Below, in pieces: positions 26,815-34,487 of a stretch of 64,000 nucleotides of DNA. Both the position numbers and the translations under genes were made by a program. The notes under the pieces are model-generated. The model saw only the letters and a list, made by a program, of their open reading frames with translations. It did not search any database and had not been told where the DNA came from. The stretch is from Thioalkalivibrio sp. ALJ21 (GTDB lineage: Bacteria; Pseudomonadota; Gammaproteobacteria; Ectothiorhodospirales; Ectothiorhodospiraceae): positions 124,001-188,000 of the forward strand of contig NZ_KB905158.1 in NCBI RefSeq assembly GCF_000378605.1. Direction: 5' to 3'. Numbering within the stretch: position 1 is the stretch's first letter; the number at the start of each line of letters is the position of its first letter.

Positions 26815-27090
26815 ATGGGCGATATCACAAAGAAGGACCTCATTGAGATGATCGCGGAAGAGTACGACATCACCAAGTCGCGATCGAAGGAAATCATTGA
26901 GCGGATTTTTGTCCGGATCGCGGAAGAGGCCGCGAATGGCAACAAAACTCGAATTCCTGAAATCGGAACGTTCGAGCCCAAGCATCGAAATGCCCGATCC
27001 GCACGGAACCCATTGACTGGCGAGAAGATCGAGGTAAAGGCAAAGACGGTCCTGTCATACAAGCCGTCGCCCGCTCTGCGAGACCTTTAG
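26815..27090 (+). CDS. HU-family DNA-binding protein
   Basis: 91 residues, ATG 26815 with AAGG six bases upstream. Full HU/IHF-length protein: helices TKKDLIEMIAEEYDITKSRS and KEIIERIFVRIAEEAANG, strand TRIPEIGTFEPKHRNARSAR, arm NPLTGEKIEVKAKTVLSYKP. The arm tip RNPLTGEKI with the intercalating proline is kept. Bends and compacts DNA; on an accessory replicon it may aid replication, partition or silencing. Cannot say HU versus IHF. Ends at a clear hairpin terminator. Confidence 0.92.
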   Translation: MGDITKKDLIEMIAEEYDITKSRSKEIIERIFVRIAEEAANGNKTRIPEIGTFEPKHRNARSARNPLTGEKIEVKAKTVLSYKPSPALRDL

Positions 27091-27107
27091 AGGTCCACCT
27101 TATTCGC

Positions 27108-27143
27108 GCCGGGGCCTTCGCAAGATGGGCCCCGGCCATTTTC
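27108..27143 (+). terminator. Rho-independent-type terminator after HU gene
   Basis: Perfect 9-bp stem GCCGGGGCC / GGCCCCGGC (27108-27116, 27128-27136), 11-base loop, followed by CATTTTCC. Short T-run but strong stem. Confidence 0.6.
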
Positions 27144-27222
27144 CTTTCCGCGCATCCCCGAGCAGGGAATGCCCCGTTTCCCCCCTAGAGATATAGATCC
27201 TGGACCGGATTCTCGCGCTTGT

Positions 27223-27771
27223 CTAAGCGCAAGACCGCTCCGCCCTCGCGACACGCCACATTCCCAGTATGCTGGCTGCAGTGTAGAGAACCCCCGCCAA
27301 CGCACCAGGTAGGGATCCGATCATTATGGAATACAGGACCCAGCCGGGGGTGACGACTAGCAGCATCACCCAGCGAATGTTCTGGTTATCCCTGATGGCA
27401 TAGGCAAGGAACGAGACCCAGGTGACAAGCAGCACAATAATGTCGTGCCACCCACTGTAGAGAAAGACAATCAGGGCCGAAGCTAGAAGCAACAGAAGGC
27501 CGCGCATCAACCACTCGGCCGCGGCTGCCTGGCTCATCATCCCGGTCGCCGCAGCAGCCGCATAGAGGAGCGACAAGGCTGCCCCATAGGCGCCCCCAAG
27601 GCCCCAAAAATGCGCTGCGTAAACGGTGTCAGCGGCAACTTTGCTGCTCAACAAAGCCGTCCTAGAGGAAAGGGTGAGCCCGACAGCCGCGATTATGAGG
27701 CCAGCCCACCCGAGCCCCTCTATCACCCATTCATGCCATTCAGTGAGCATGGGGTTACCGGGCGCCCGCAA
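27223..27771 (-). CDS. YgjV-like inner-membrane protein
   Basis: 182 residues, close to E. coli YgjV. Start TTG 27771 is favoured by AGGAG seven bases upstream; ATG 27750 is the alternative. Six or so hydrophobic segments; pieces such as GLGWAGLIIAAVGLTLSSRT, KVAADTVYAAHFWGLGGAYG, AALSLLYAAA and a C-terminal NQNIRWVMLLVVTPGWVLYS follow the YgjV pattern. The family has no established function. Convergent with the HU gene. Confidence 0.6.
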   Translation of the reverse strand: MRAPGNPMLTEWHEWVIEGLGWAGLIIAAVGLTLSSRTALLSSKVAADTVYAAHFWGLGGAYGAALSLLYAAAAATGMMSQAAAAEWLMRGLLLLLASALIVFLYSGWHDIIVLLVTWVSFLAYAIRDNQNIRWVMLLVVTPGWVLYSIMIGSLPGALAGVLYTAASILGMWRVARAERSCA

Positions 27772-27847
27772 AGAGGCGCTCCTCCCGGAACGGAACGCGA
27801 GAGAGCGCCGAGGGGGGAGGCGGGGTAGAGATGGATGCCACCTCTAG

Positions 27848-28324
27848 CTAGCCTGCGCCCCCAACCCCTTCGTTCCGCGGCCGGATCCGACCCAGAAGGG
27901 GCACTACGGGAACCGGGGTCCCCATCATCAGATTGAAGTGCTTGGCCTCAGCCTCTTGAACTTCAACGTGCACCGCCTCAAGGCTTGGGAGATCGTGTTT
28001 CTGAATCTCAGCCATGGTCGCCTGGAGCTGCCGGTAGATGTCGTCCACTACGTCCTTCATGACGCTGACTTCAACCCGAAGGACTGTCTCCTCCTGGGTG
28101 GTCGTGTCCGCATACGCTTTACGGTCGCGAGCGTTTGCCTCCGGTGACCAGAAGCCTTTTTGCAGGCTCATCGTGCATCCGCCCGCGACCTTGGTGAGCT
28201 CCCGCCCAAGGAACCTCTGAACCCGAGCCTGGGTTCGCTCGTCTTTCGCATCGCTGATATTGATGAATGCGAGCAGTCGAACCCGAGTGCGGTCTACCTC
28301 GTCCTGAGTCCTTCGATCTATCAC
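27848..28324 (-). CDS. Hypothetical protein (158 aa)
   Basis: GTG 28324 with AGGGG seven bases upstream and a shared motif on the minus strand 38 bases before it. Mostly helical and charged: TRVRLLAFINISDAKDERTQ, RVQRFLGRELTKVAGGC, VSVMKDVVDDIYRQLQATMA, EIQKHDLPSLEAVHVEVQ. No signal peptide, no membrane segment. Possible coiled-coil between about 85 and 130. Function unknown. Confidence 0.65.
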   Translation of the reverse strand: MIDRRTQDEVDRTRVRLLAFINISDAKDERTQARVQRFLGRELTKVAGGCTMSLQKGFWSPEANARDRKAYADTTTQEETVLRVEVSVMKDVVDDIYRQLQATMAEIQKHDLPSLEAVHVEVQEAEAKHFNLMMGTPVPVVPLLGRIRPRNEGVGGAG

Positions 28325-28361
28325 TTCCTTTCCCCTGTATGTTCTGCAAGAGGAAGCATAA

Positions 28362-28377
28362 CAGATATCGCTTACGC
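28362..28377 (-). promoter_or_regulatory. Shared motif site GCGTAAGCGATATCTG (minus strand)
   Basis: 12 of 14 informative positions and downstream TTATGC. Lies 38 bases before the GTG at 28324. A weaker plus-strand copy overlaps it, giving an inverted GCATAA...TTACGC arrangement. Confidence 0.6.
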
Positions 28378-28544
28378 ATCGACAAGATGAGCGTAACTGG
28401 TTCGCGCCTCATGGCGGGCAGGCTCGGGATGGTCGTCCGACAATAGATTTGGGGCCTGATCTTGCCGGAAGTGGCGGCAATAATCTGCCGACCTAAGGTG
28501 GTTTTACGTTGCCAGCATCGGGCTTGAATCGATCTTAAGGAAGT

Positions 28545-28560
28545 GCGTAAGATATATCGA
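28545..28560 (+). promoter_or_regulatory. Shared motif site GCGTAAGATATATCGA
   Basis: 11 of 14 informative positions; perfect GCGTAAG half but the TG of the extended -10 is lost. 255 bases before ATG 28816, so it may serve a long leader or an upstream start. Confidence 0.45.
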
Positions 28561-28815
28561 GATTGCATACCAAGTGCAAATCGGATGCCTCGGCCTTCGG
28601 GTCGCATCCATTCCAGGTCACCCGGGAGCCGGGGCGGCCCCAAAGAAGAAAGAGCGTGCGCACGGGGCTACCAGGGCCTCAAAGGCTCGAGCGGTTCGGC
28701 ACCGCTAGCGGCTCCTTATCTCGCAAGCAAGTTGCCACCCAGAGTGAGGCGGCCGGCTTCACGATCAGCGATCGATCGCCCCAAGGTCGTTCGGCAGAAC
28801 TCAGCGGACTTAACC

Positions 28816-29703
28816 ATGAGCAGAAAAGACACATCTCACCGACTTCTGATCGAGGAAGGACTCCCCAGGCCGGCTGGCCTGTCTGAAGGCGGCGCGTTTG
28901 TGGTCGGAGGGGTTCGATATTCCGTCACTTTCTTCGCAGAGGACGATTTTCTGGGGGGGCAGGTCGCATTTGACGAGCACGACCTTGTGATGGGGTCTGG
29001 AGCTGTCTACGAGTTTCGCGCGTTCGTCAACGAAGGCGCGCCAGCGCCAACGGTTTCGCGGTTTCCAATTCCATTGAGGCGGTTTCTGAGGAGGCCCGTG
29101 GGCAAGACGACGCTCGAGAAGGCGAAACGTGGCGCGCGTTCCCAACTAGATATCGCTTCGGTTAAGCCGGGCCTCTTCGACCCCAGCGTGCTTGATCCGC
29201 TGAACCCTAAATCACTCCGAATCCGAGGTGGGCGGCATTCGAACGCTGACATTTGGGTCTCCCCGGCGCTCCCTGATCACATGCCATATAGGGCCTTCAT
29301 CGTTGATGGCAAAGTGGACGGCCTAGCGCCGGCACCCCAAAGCGAGTCGCCTTTTGACGCGAAGAAGGCCCAGCTGGTCGCGAGTGAGTGGGCCCGATCC
29401 GGCGCAGCGTGGTGCGGCTTTCCACCGAGGGTCTACGCCCTCGATCTCGGGGTCACGTCCAGCGGTGAAACATTCTTGATCGGGGTCGCGGATCCACTCC
29501 TGGCCACATGGGCTGACGGCTACCCGTTCGAGCGCTATCTCTTCTTTTCCGCGCTCGCTCAAGAGCGAATTGCCCGGCCAACATCCTGCACTGCCGCTTC
29601 TTCTGGGGCCTTCACGCCTGAGGAGGGCGAGCTGACGGAATCAACCGGGGGCGACAGGGCATGCAGCTCAAAATCGCGATCGGGTTCCATAGGTCTCCAC
29701 TGA
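28816..29703 (+). CDS. Hypothetical protein (295 aa)
   Basis: ATG 28816 chosen because coding character improves there; the same frame is open back to 28543 but that overlaps the promoter motif. Soluble; strands GGAFVVGGVRYSVTFFAEDD, LVMGSGAVYEFRAFVNEG, later PRVYALDLGVTSSGETFLIG and VADPLLATWADGYPFERYLF. The last phrase is reminiscent of ATP-grasp-like or aminoglycoside-type C-termini (DxG...LI...), but no full domain can be claimed. Serine-rich tail. Function unknown. Confidence 0.55.
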   Translation: MSRKDTSHRLLIEEGLPRPAGLSEGGAFVVGGVRYSVTFFAEDDFLGGQVAFDEHDLVMGSGAVYEFRAFVNEGAPAPTVSRFPIPLRRFLRRPVGKTTLEKAKRGARSQLDIASVKPGLFDPSVLDPLNPKSLRIRGGRHSNADIWVSPALPDHMPYRAFIVDGKVDGLAPAPQSESPFDAKKAQLVASEWARSGAAWCGFPPRVYALDLGVTSSGETFLIGVADPLLATWADGYPFERYLFFSALAQERIARPTSCTAASSGAFTPEEGELTESTGGDRACSSKSRSGSIGLH

Positions 29704-29764
29704 CCGCGGGCCTCTTTTCTTCGGCACTTCAACCCATATTGCATCTGTTAACTGCGAGGTTCAC

Positions 29765-30529
29765 ATGACCCGGAGCCCACTTCGCTCGGTAGTGATTTCT
29801 TTGGCGCTAGCCGCCGTGACATCGTCGGCCACATTGTCGATTGCCCACTCTAGCGACGGATCTGAAGCGCCGGATGCCGTCATGAGCCTCCTCTCCTCTT
29901 TGTCCAGGGACGCGACCCCAGATAGGGTCGTGAAAAGCCCGATTGCGGGGCTGTACGAGGCTCATTATGGCGCCGACATCCTGTATGTCGACGCAGCAGG
30001 TGAGCACGTTATTGAGGGGCCCATTCATGAGCCAGGGACCGGTCGCAATCTAACCAAGGAGAGCGCGAACTCGATCAGGCGAGATCTGTTCGATCGGATC
30101 CCCGAGAGCGAGATGGTGATCTTCGAGCCTAGCGGCGACGTGAACGGCCAACTCACGGTATTCACGGATCCGGCCTGCCCATATTGCCAAGCCCTACATG
30201 GGGACCTTTGGGAGTATATGGATGCCGGCATTCGGATCCGCTATCTCATGTACCCCCTGGTTGGTCGAGATTCCCCGGAGCTTATGGATGCGATCTGGTG
30301 CAGCGATGACCCCACACGGATGATGAACCGAGCCAAGTCCTCTGGAAGTCGTGGCGCCAATTTGCGCGCGGACGCCTCCTGCGATTCTCCTCGGGAGAAC
30401 CATATCGCCCTGGGTAAAGCCCTTGGCGTCACCGCTACGCCGGCCGTTGTCACCCATGAGGGCGACATGCTCCAAGGTTATGCGCCTGCGCACGAAATGA
30501 TCGACCGCATGGGCCCCATGGAGCCTTGA
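29765..30529 (+). CDS. DsbC/DsbG-type periplasmic thiol-disulfide isomerase
   Basis: 254 residues, ATG 29765 with GAGG five bases upstream. Signal peptide to about residue 28. N-terminal dimerisation-like region (AVMSLLSSLSRDATPDRVVK, SPIAGLYEAHYGADILYVDA), then a thioredoxin fold with CPYC at 138-141 in VFTDPACPYCQALHGD and a cis-proline loop GVTATPAVVTHEGDMLQGY. Typical DsbC has CGYC. Likely repairs disulfides in exported proteins; the cysteine-rich exported protein at 3684 is a candidate client. Lies just upstream of the putative small RNA. Confidence 0.82.
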   Translation: MTRSPLRSVVISLALAAVTSSATLSIAHSSDGSEAPDAVMSLLSSLSRDATPDRVVKSPIAGLYEAHYGADILYVDAAGEHVIEGPIHEPGTGRNLTKESANSIRRDLFDRIPESEMVIFEPSGDVNGQLTVFTDPACPYCQALHGDLWEYMDAGIRIRYLMYPLVGRDSPELMDAIWCSDDPTRMMNRAKSSGSRGANLRADASCDSPRENHIALGKALGVTATPAVVTHEGDMLQGYAPAHEMIDRMGPMEP

Positions 30530-30578
30530 GTGGGGGGGCAGAGAGGGAGTGGGCTCCAGAGGGGTTGGCAACGTAGTT

Positions 30579-30594
30579 GCTTAACAGATATACT
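30579..30594 (+). promoter_or_regulatory. Shared motif site GCTTAACAGATATACT, no gene downstream
   Basis: 11 of 14 informative positions followed by GCGTGC. The near-identical TAACAGATATACT core also precedes the Sel1 gene at 54027. A terminator follows after about 75 bases, so this promoter seems to serve a non-coding RNA. Confidence 0.55.
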
Positions 30595-30600
30595 GCGTGC

Positions 30601-30695
30601 TGCTGGAACCTCCATCTCCGGCATGCAGACTGAGGACTCCTCCACTCTCCTTTGGTCTCCTCTCTTTTGCCCCGCATCATGTGCGGGGCTTTTTT
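30601..30695 (+). ncRNA. Putative small RNA with repeated CUCC tracts
   Basis: Bounded by the shared promoter motif (predicted start about seven bases after TATACT) and the terminator at 30669-30695, giving about 95 nucleotides with no credible ORF. The middle is pyrimidine-rich with several CTCC/CTCCT repeats that could pair with AGGAG ribosome sites. Alternatively the segment is just the 3' UTR and terminator of the upstream dsbC-like gene. Exact ends are inferred. Confidence 0.45.
30669..30695 (+). terminator. Rho-independent terminator
   Basis: GCCCCGCA / TGCGGGGC 8-bp perfect stem, 5-base loop, six T residues. The clearest terminator in the window. Confidence 0.85.
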
Positions 30696-30739
30696 ATGCC
30701 GTTAGGCCAGGTTTGCGGGCCCGGCCTGTCGCAGTAATT

Positions 30740-30755
30740 GCATAAGTGATACCGT
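30740..30755 (+). promoter_or_regulatory. Shared motif site GCATAAGTGATACCGT
   Basis: 13 of 14 informative positions; 64 bases before ATG 30820. Starts 45 bases after the terminator of the putative small RNA. Confidence 0.7.
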
Positions 30756-30819
30756 GACGAGATCCATTCCCGCGGATCACAAGAACGATCCCGACACTAA
30801 CTACAAGGACGACAAGCGT

Positions 30820-31302
30820 ATGACCAAGCTTGGAATTTCGGCGGCCCTGATCTCCATCATCGCTCTGGCCGCACCCGCTGCGGCCCATGAGGACCATAAT
30901 GCCCTTGAGTTTGACCGCCTATCTCATCTGGCGGCGGATGGCGATGCTGGCGCCATGTTTGCGCTCGGGCGCATGCACGAGCGCGGCCGCGGCACGTACG
31001 CTAGCGTGACCGAAGCGCACCGCCTGTACCTGAAATCGGCCAACGAAGGCTTTCCTGGCGCTATGGCGGCCGTCGGGCACAACTACCTCGAGGGGGTAGG
31101 GGTGAACCGGAATGCGAGCCTGGGCATGCACTGGATCCAGCGTGCTGCGGATGGGGGCCACCTCCGATCGCAGGTCTGGCTGGCTTCGTCGTCCGCACCC
31201 AGGGATGTCACCTCTCATTACGCCAAAATGGCGGAGAGTCAGCACGAAACGCCCGCGGGAGCCCGTTGCGAGAGCCCGCTTTCGCTGGCTTCGGGGTGGT
31301 GA
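30820..31302 (+). CDS. Secreted Sel1-repeat protein
   Basis: 160 residues, ATG 30820 with AAGGA ten bases upstream. Signal peptide MTKLGISAALISIIALAAPA, cut near AAA-HE. Sel1 repeats: GDAGAMFALGRMHERGRGTY, SVTEAHRLYLKSANEGFPGA, AVGHNYLEGVGVNRNASLGM-HWIQRAADGGH. The last repeat is close to that of the 54027 protein (LGMHWMQRAADAGH), marking these as paralogues. Followed 13 bases later by the family-1 gene at 31316. Confidence 0.8.
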   Translation: MTKLGISAALISIIALAAPAAAHEDHNALEFDRLSHLAADGDAGAMFALGRMHERGRGTYASVTEAHRLYLKSANEGFPGAMAAVGHNYLEGVGVNRNASLGMHWIQRAADGGHLRSQVWLASSSAPRDVTSHYAKMAESQHETPAGARCESPLSLASGW

Positions 31303-31315
31303 GAACACCCCGGGT

Positions 31316-32119
31316 ATGATTGGCGCTGACGACCTGGCAACCGGCGAATGGGAGTGCCGCGAAATCCTCGAGATACGGGGAACCGATTTCGATCGCCTAG
31401 TGAAGCCATACCTCGATGGCGAAATTCCGCTCCCCCTCCTCATGACGCGTGGCCGGCTACTCCAATGCCCCAGTGAAATCCTTGGGCGTCGCGAATGTGA
31501 TGATCGGTTTGGGGAGATCGATTACACCATCCAGGCCATCCCCCTGGATCCTGTAACAGCGTTTCTCTCTCTTGAGCGCAAGTTGGTTCAAATCCGCATC
31601 TATGAGCGGGGGCTAAGTGATTCTTACGCGCCCTTTGCCACGAGGGCAGGCTTTGCTCGTCCGCTTAATACAGCCCTCGTTGGGGGGCAGATTCCCCACA
31701 ACCGGCTATCCGTATTGATTCACCGAGACCTTGAAACCGGCCTTGATAGCGCTTGTTTCAGGGGGCTGTTCCTGAGAGACCGTCGACCGGCGGGGTCCGG
31801 AGTGATGGCGCCTCACACTGTTGACCTTCTTTCCGAAGAGGGGAGTCGGGAAGAGGTGAGGGGACGTACGATGGAATACTACCGTACAGCTCTCGAACGC
31901 CACGGCCGCATCTTGGGTGGAACCCTGGCTTGGATATTCAAGCCCAGCGCGACGTCGAGTGTGAACGGCACCAGAGACATTGAATTTGTGCCCCCGGGGA
32001 CCCCTGATGAGTATGCATCCATCGCCCCGCCGAGCCCAAAGTTCATTCGGCCACTGATCCAGCAGGCCGCAGACCATTATCGCTCCAAGGTGGAAGGATC
32101 GTGGCCCCTCGAGCGCTGA
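31316..32119 (+). CDS. Family-1 paralogue, unknown function
   Basis: 267 residues from ATG 31316; the longer upstream frame overlaps the Sel1 gene out of phase and is shadow. Begins after about 17 residues with the family-1 signature ILEIRGTDFDRLVKPYLDGE. Later parts contain SLERKLVQIRIYERGLSDSY, NRLSVLIHRDLETGLDSACF and a C-terminal helix KFIRPLIQQAADHYRSK. Soluble. Co-transcribed with the Sel1 gene, so one possibility is a cytosolic partner of an exported process. Function unknown. Confidence 0.6.
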   Translation: MIGADDLATGEWECREILEIRGTDFDRLVKPYLDGEIPLPLLMTRGRLLQCPSEILGRRECDDRFGEIDYTIQAIPLDPVTAFLSLERKLVQIRIYERGLSDSYAPFATRAGFARPLNTALVGGQIPHNRLSVLIHRDLETGLDSACFRGLFLRDRRPAGSGVMAPHTVDLLSEEGSREEVRGRTMEYYRTALERHGRILGGTLAWIFKPSATSSVNGTRDIEFVPPGTPDEYASIAPPSPKFIRPLIQQAADHYRSKVEGSWPLER

Positions 32120-32143
32120 AGCCCTCGGAGCAGCGGCAGCGCG

Positions 32144-32371
32144 CTATCGCTCAATCTGAACGTGGACCTTGAGGCTCAAGTCGGAAGCCATATCCACCAG
32201 TCGATCCAGGCTAGCGGACGATCCGTCCGCACGACGGATCCTGGATATGCTTGGCTGGGTGACCCCGAGGTAATCCCCCGCTTCAACCTGGGTCCAGCCT
32301 CTGCGCTCGATCTCATCCCGGATTGCAGCTTCGAGTTCTGACCTCATTGCACGAGCTCTAGGACCCTTCAT
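32144..32371 (-). CDS. XRE-family helix-turn-helix regulator
   Basis: 75 residues, ATG 32371 with GGGGA upstream. AAIRDEIERRGWTQVEAGDY-LGVTQPSISRIRRADGSSAS carries the five-helix XRE pattern: WTQVEAGDYLGVTQPSISRI is the helix-turn-helix. Small enough to be an antitoxin or a local repressor; resembles HigA/HTH_37-type short regulators, but no toxin partner is evident. End of a minus-strand run from 34222. Confidence 0.78.
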   Translation of the reverse strand: MKGPRARAMRSELEAAIRDEIERRGWTQVEAGDYLGVTQPSISRIRRADGSSASLDRLVDMASDLSLKVHVQIER

Positions 32372-32437
32372 TAATCCCCATACCCCCTGTAGGTAGAATT
32401 CTTCCGTGATCGCGTGAAAAGCGCGCGGCCTTTGTCA
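32321..32437. other. Short spacer before the XRE gene
   Basis: The spacer proper is 32372-32437 and separates the XRE gene from the 34222-32438 operon. It holds CCCCCTGTAGGTAGAATTC-type sequence without a recognisable motif or terminator, so read-through from the operon is possible. Confidence 0.25.
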
Positions 32438-32689
32438 TTAGCTGATGCGAAACAGATCCCCGTCGATGTCAGCGATGATTATTGAGTCCGCCGACTCCAC
32501 CTGCTTGACCGCCCGGTCATCGGCCAGGGTCCATGTTTCGCATCGAGCCTCCCCGTGAATCGCCCATATCAATCGGAGCATCCCGTCCGCTTCTACGCTC
32601 GACGTCAGCTCTCCTCCCTCCCCATTTGAAAGCCGCGCAATGCGCCGCCCTGGCGTTTCCAGAAAACTCCTGAGAACGCCTCGGTTCAC
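32438..32689 (-). CDS. Hypothetical protein (83 aa)
   Basis: GTG 32689 overlaps the stop of the upstream gene (GTGA). Small acidic protein with strands RRIARLSNGEGGELTSSVEA, MLRLIWAIHGEARCETWTL and a terminal SADSIIIADIDGDLFRIS. Co-translated with 32686-33033; the two may form a complex. No family recognised. Confidence 0.55.
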   Translation of the reverse strand: MNRGVLRSFLETPGRRIARLSNGEGGELTSSVEADGMLRLIWAIHGEARCETWTLADDRAVKQVESADSIIIADIDGDLFRIS

Positions 32690-33033
32690 GGCTCGAGAGG
32701 GTGGCAGTCGAAATAGAGGTAGAGGGCTTCTCCCTCGAGGTCCTGCAGGAACATCACCTGGACCCCGGGGATCGCGATTGCGTAAGGGTTATCTTCAATT
32801 GAGATCACATGCTCTCCCAGGCCTTTCCCTGGGGAGTCCCATCGAATCACGAGCTGATACTCTTCGTCGATCCTATAACTGACCAGGGAGCCATTCTTCT
32901 CCGGATCTCTCAATGCCACGAAAACATGGTCCGCTTGCATGATTCGTGCGGCAACGCTCTGCATCCCCTTGAGAGGAGCGGCGCGCGTCGACCGGAGACT
33001 GTGCGCCCGGGGGTGGTTCGTGCCCTCCATCAT
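32686..33033 (-). CDS. Hypothetical protein (115 aa)
   Basis: ATG 33033 with AGGAGG eight bases upstream; it overlaps the previous stop. After a basic N-terminus, SVAARIMQADHVFVALRDPE, SLVSYRIDEEYQLVIRWDSP, HVISIEDNPYAIAIPGVQVM and FLQDLEGEALYLYFDC suggest an all-beta protein. Part of the 34222-32438 operon. Unknown function. Confidence 0.6.
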   Translation of the reverse strand: MMEGTNHPRAHSLRSTRAAPLKGMQSVAARIMQADHVFVALRDPEKNGSLVSYRIDEEYQLVIRWDSPGKGLGEHVISIEDNPYAIAIPGVQVMFLQDLEGEALYLYFDCHPLEP

Positions 33034-33365
33034 TAGGGCGTCCTCCTGCGGGGTATTGCCGGAGGCTTTCGATCGGGCGTTTGCGGGATCGATTCAGCGT
33101 CAACAAGGGTGCGCGCCGCCACCCAGCCGGATGGGACCTCATCAGCAGCCTTCATTCCTTCATATGCCCTTTGAAACGCATCGATATCTTCGAAGCAATA
33201 TCGTTGTCGGTAGACGGCCACCCCGGGCTCGATCACGCAGATGGCCCGCGTGAAAAGAAGATCCATGGCGCCGATGTAATTACCATCATCCATCTTTCGG
33301 GCCATCTTGTAGCCTAAATCCTCTACAAGCACCCTTTGAAAGTCTTTTGTCTTGATTTCCGTCAT
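33033..33365 (-). CDS. Hypothetical protein (110 aa)
   Basis: ATG 33365. TKDFQRVLVEDLGYKMARKM, DGNYIGAMDLLFTRAICVIE, YRQRYCFEDIDAFQRAYEGM read as a compact alpha/beta protein; the tail is basic and proline-rich (AIPRRRTP), again an arginine-containing C-terminus. Six bases separate it from the membrane-protein gene upstream. Unknown. Confidence 0.6.
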   Translation of the reverse strand: MTEIKTKDFQRVLVEDLGYKMARKMDDGNYIGAMDLLFTRAICVIEPGVAVYRQRYCFEDIDAFQRAYEGMKAADEVPSGWVAARTLVDAESIPQTPDRKPPAIPRRRTP

Positions 33366-33371
33366 GGCTGC

Positions 33372-33908
33372 CTACGTGCCGGATTGACTCTCGGAACACG
33401 CATATGCGTACTCACAGCTGAAGCAGCGCGCCGGCGTTGGCCTCGCTTCTCCGCCATTACCGCTTTTGATCTCGCGCGCCTCGGCCATCTCTCCTCGGAT
33501 GTGGAGCGCGAGTTGCTCATCCTCTGATGGAAAATCGAACTCCCTGGCGTCCGAGTTCGTTTCCACTCGAACGCGCGTAACGGAATACTTGGATCCTCGG
33601 GCCGCCAGAGCGGTCGCCGCTGCCACCTTCCTGTCGGACTCATAGACACCGCGGTCACGATCGATTCGGATGGTGGCGACGAGCGTGCCGTCATCTTCCT
33701 CATGAATTCGTTCTGCACGACCGCTCAGTCGGTATGTGGTGCTGTACATCAATCCGATTCGGGCGCGGTCGTGATCGACGGGGCCCGAGGGGCGCCCCCT
33801 AATCCAAAGCACGATTCCGACTGCCAGGAGCGCGGACAGTATGAGCGAGGCCCCAACCAGAACATGAGCGGAAAGTGCCAACCCTGGAACGCCGTCAGCG
33901 ATCGTCAT
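33372..33908 (-). CDS. Membrane-anchored protein with C-terminal cysteine cluster
   Basis: 178 residues, ATG 33908 overlapping the preceding stop (TAATG). One membrane segment about 10-34 (LSAHVLVGASLILSALLAVG), then a soluble region with repeated strands and RGSKYSVTRVRVETNSDARE, ending in CFSCEYAYACSES, a possible metal or disulfide site. Operon member; function unknown. Confidence 0.6.
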   Translation of the reverse strand: MTIADGVPGLALSAHVLVGASLILSALLAVGIVLWIRGRPSGPVDHDRARIGLMYSTTYRLSGRAERIHEEDDGTLVATIRIDRDRGVYESDRKVAAATALAARGSKYSVTRVRVETNSDAREFDFPSEDEQLALHIRGEMAEAREIKSGNGGEARPTPARCFSCEYAYACSESQSGT

Positions 33909-34222
33909 TATTCTGAGCCTGCCTTCCGCTCTTTGCGAGCATCGAGATACCGCCTGATTCTCGCGAAGATTCCGTGGTTGTCATAGTAGTGATCCATCGC
34001 TCTAAGGTCGCGCACTGGGGCGCCGCCATTCGTTCGATCTTGATTCGGGCGGATGGGGTGCGCATGCGGACCCTCAACCCTCCTAGCCTGGACGCCTCTC
34101 TCTTTCAGCTCGAGCTGCCGAGGGCACACCGCGGTCAGGCCAATCTCGGCGGCGTCTATCTTAGGCGCACTAGGTATCGGCCTGACGTCATAGACGACCT
34201 TTCTTTCCCGGATGTCTCCCAT
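33908..34222 (-). CDS. Hypothetical protein (104 aa), first gene of operon
   Basis: ATG 34222 chosen for GAGGG eight bases upstream; the frame is open further but without a start site. Charged protein with KVVYDVRPIPSAPKIDAAEI and a basic C-terminal helix HGIFARIRRYLDARKERK that could bind membrane or nucleic acid. Heads the minus-strand run 34222-32438, with a shared motif 98 bases upstream. Confidence 0.55.
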   Translation of the reverse strand: MGDIRERKVVYDVRPIPSAPKIDAAEIGLTAVCPRQLELKERGVQARRVEGPHAHPIRPNQDRTNGGAPVRDLRAMDHYYDNHGIFARIRRYLDARKERKAGSE

Positions 34223-34320
34223 CGTATCAACCCTCTGTGATGCGCCCGGCTTCGTCGCCTCGCATGCGTTGACGCGGAACCCGCGGAAGGGGCGGTCAGG
34301 CTGGGCTCTTAAACTCAAAA

Positions 34321-34336
34321 AGCATATCACATACCA
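34321..34336 (-). promoter_or_regulatory. Shared motif site TGGTATGTGATATGCT (minus strand)
   Basis: 11 of 14 informative positions, 98 bases before ATG 34222; probable promoter of the 34222-32438 operon. Confidence 0.45.
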
Positions 34337-34487
34337 TACAATATGCCACAGGTGCTTGTTCGGCTCGATTCTGTTCGGGCCGACTCGGGCGCGATAAATT
34401 TACTTACCCCGCGGATCGTGAGAGGCTGCCTATCCAGGGGGGCGGAAGATAATAGATGATCTTTTTTGAAGGCGAAGTCTGACAAGC

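Larger units (their letters stand above)
28325..28815. other. Divergent intergenic region with three motif copies
   Basis: Holds a minus-strand motif (28362-28377), an overlapping weaker plus-strand copy (28356-28371, GCATAACAGATATCGC) and a plus-strand copy (28545-28560). Between 28560 and 28815 an open frame continues into the gene at 28816, but its residues are arginine/serine/proline-rich and no ribosome site is clear; ATG 28588 remains a possible alternative start. No other gene seen. Confidence 0.45.

Noticed and set aside
28543-28815. Long N-terminal extension of the 28816 gene
   Set aside because: The frame begins inside a promoter motif, and the extra residues are arginine/proline/serine-rich; ATG 28588 cannot be fully excluded.
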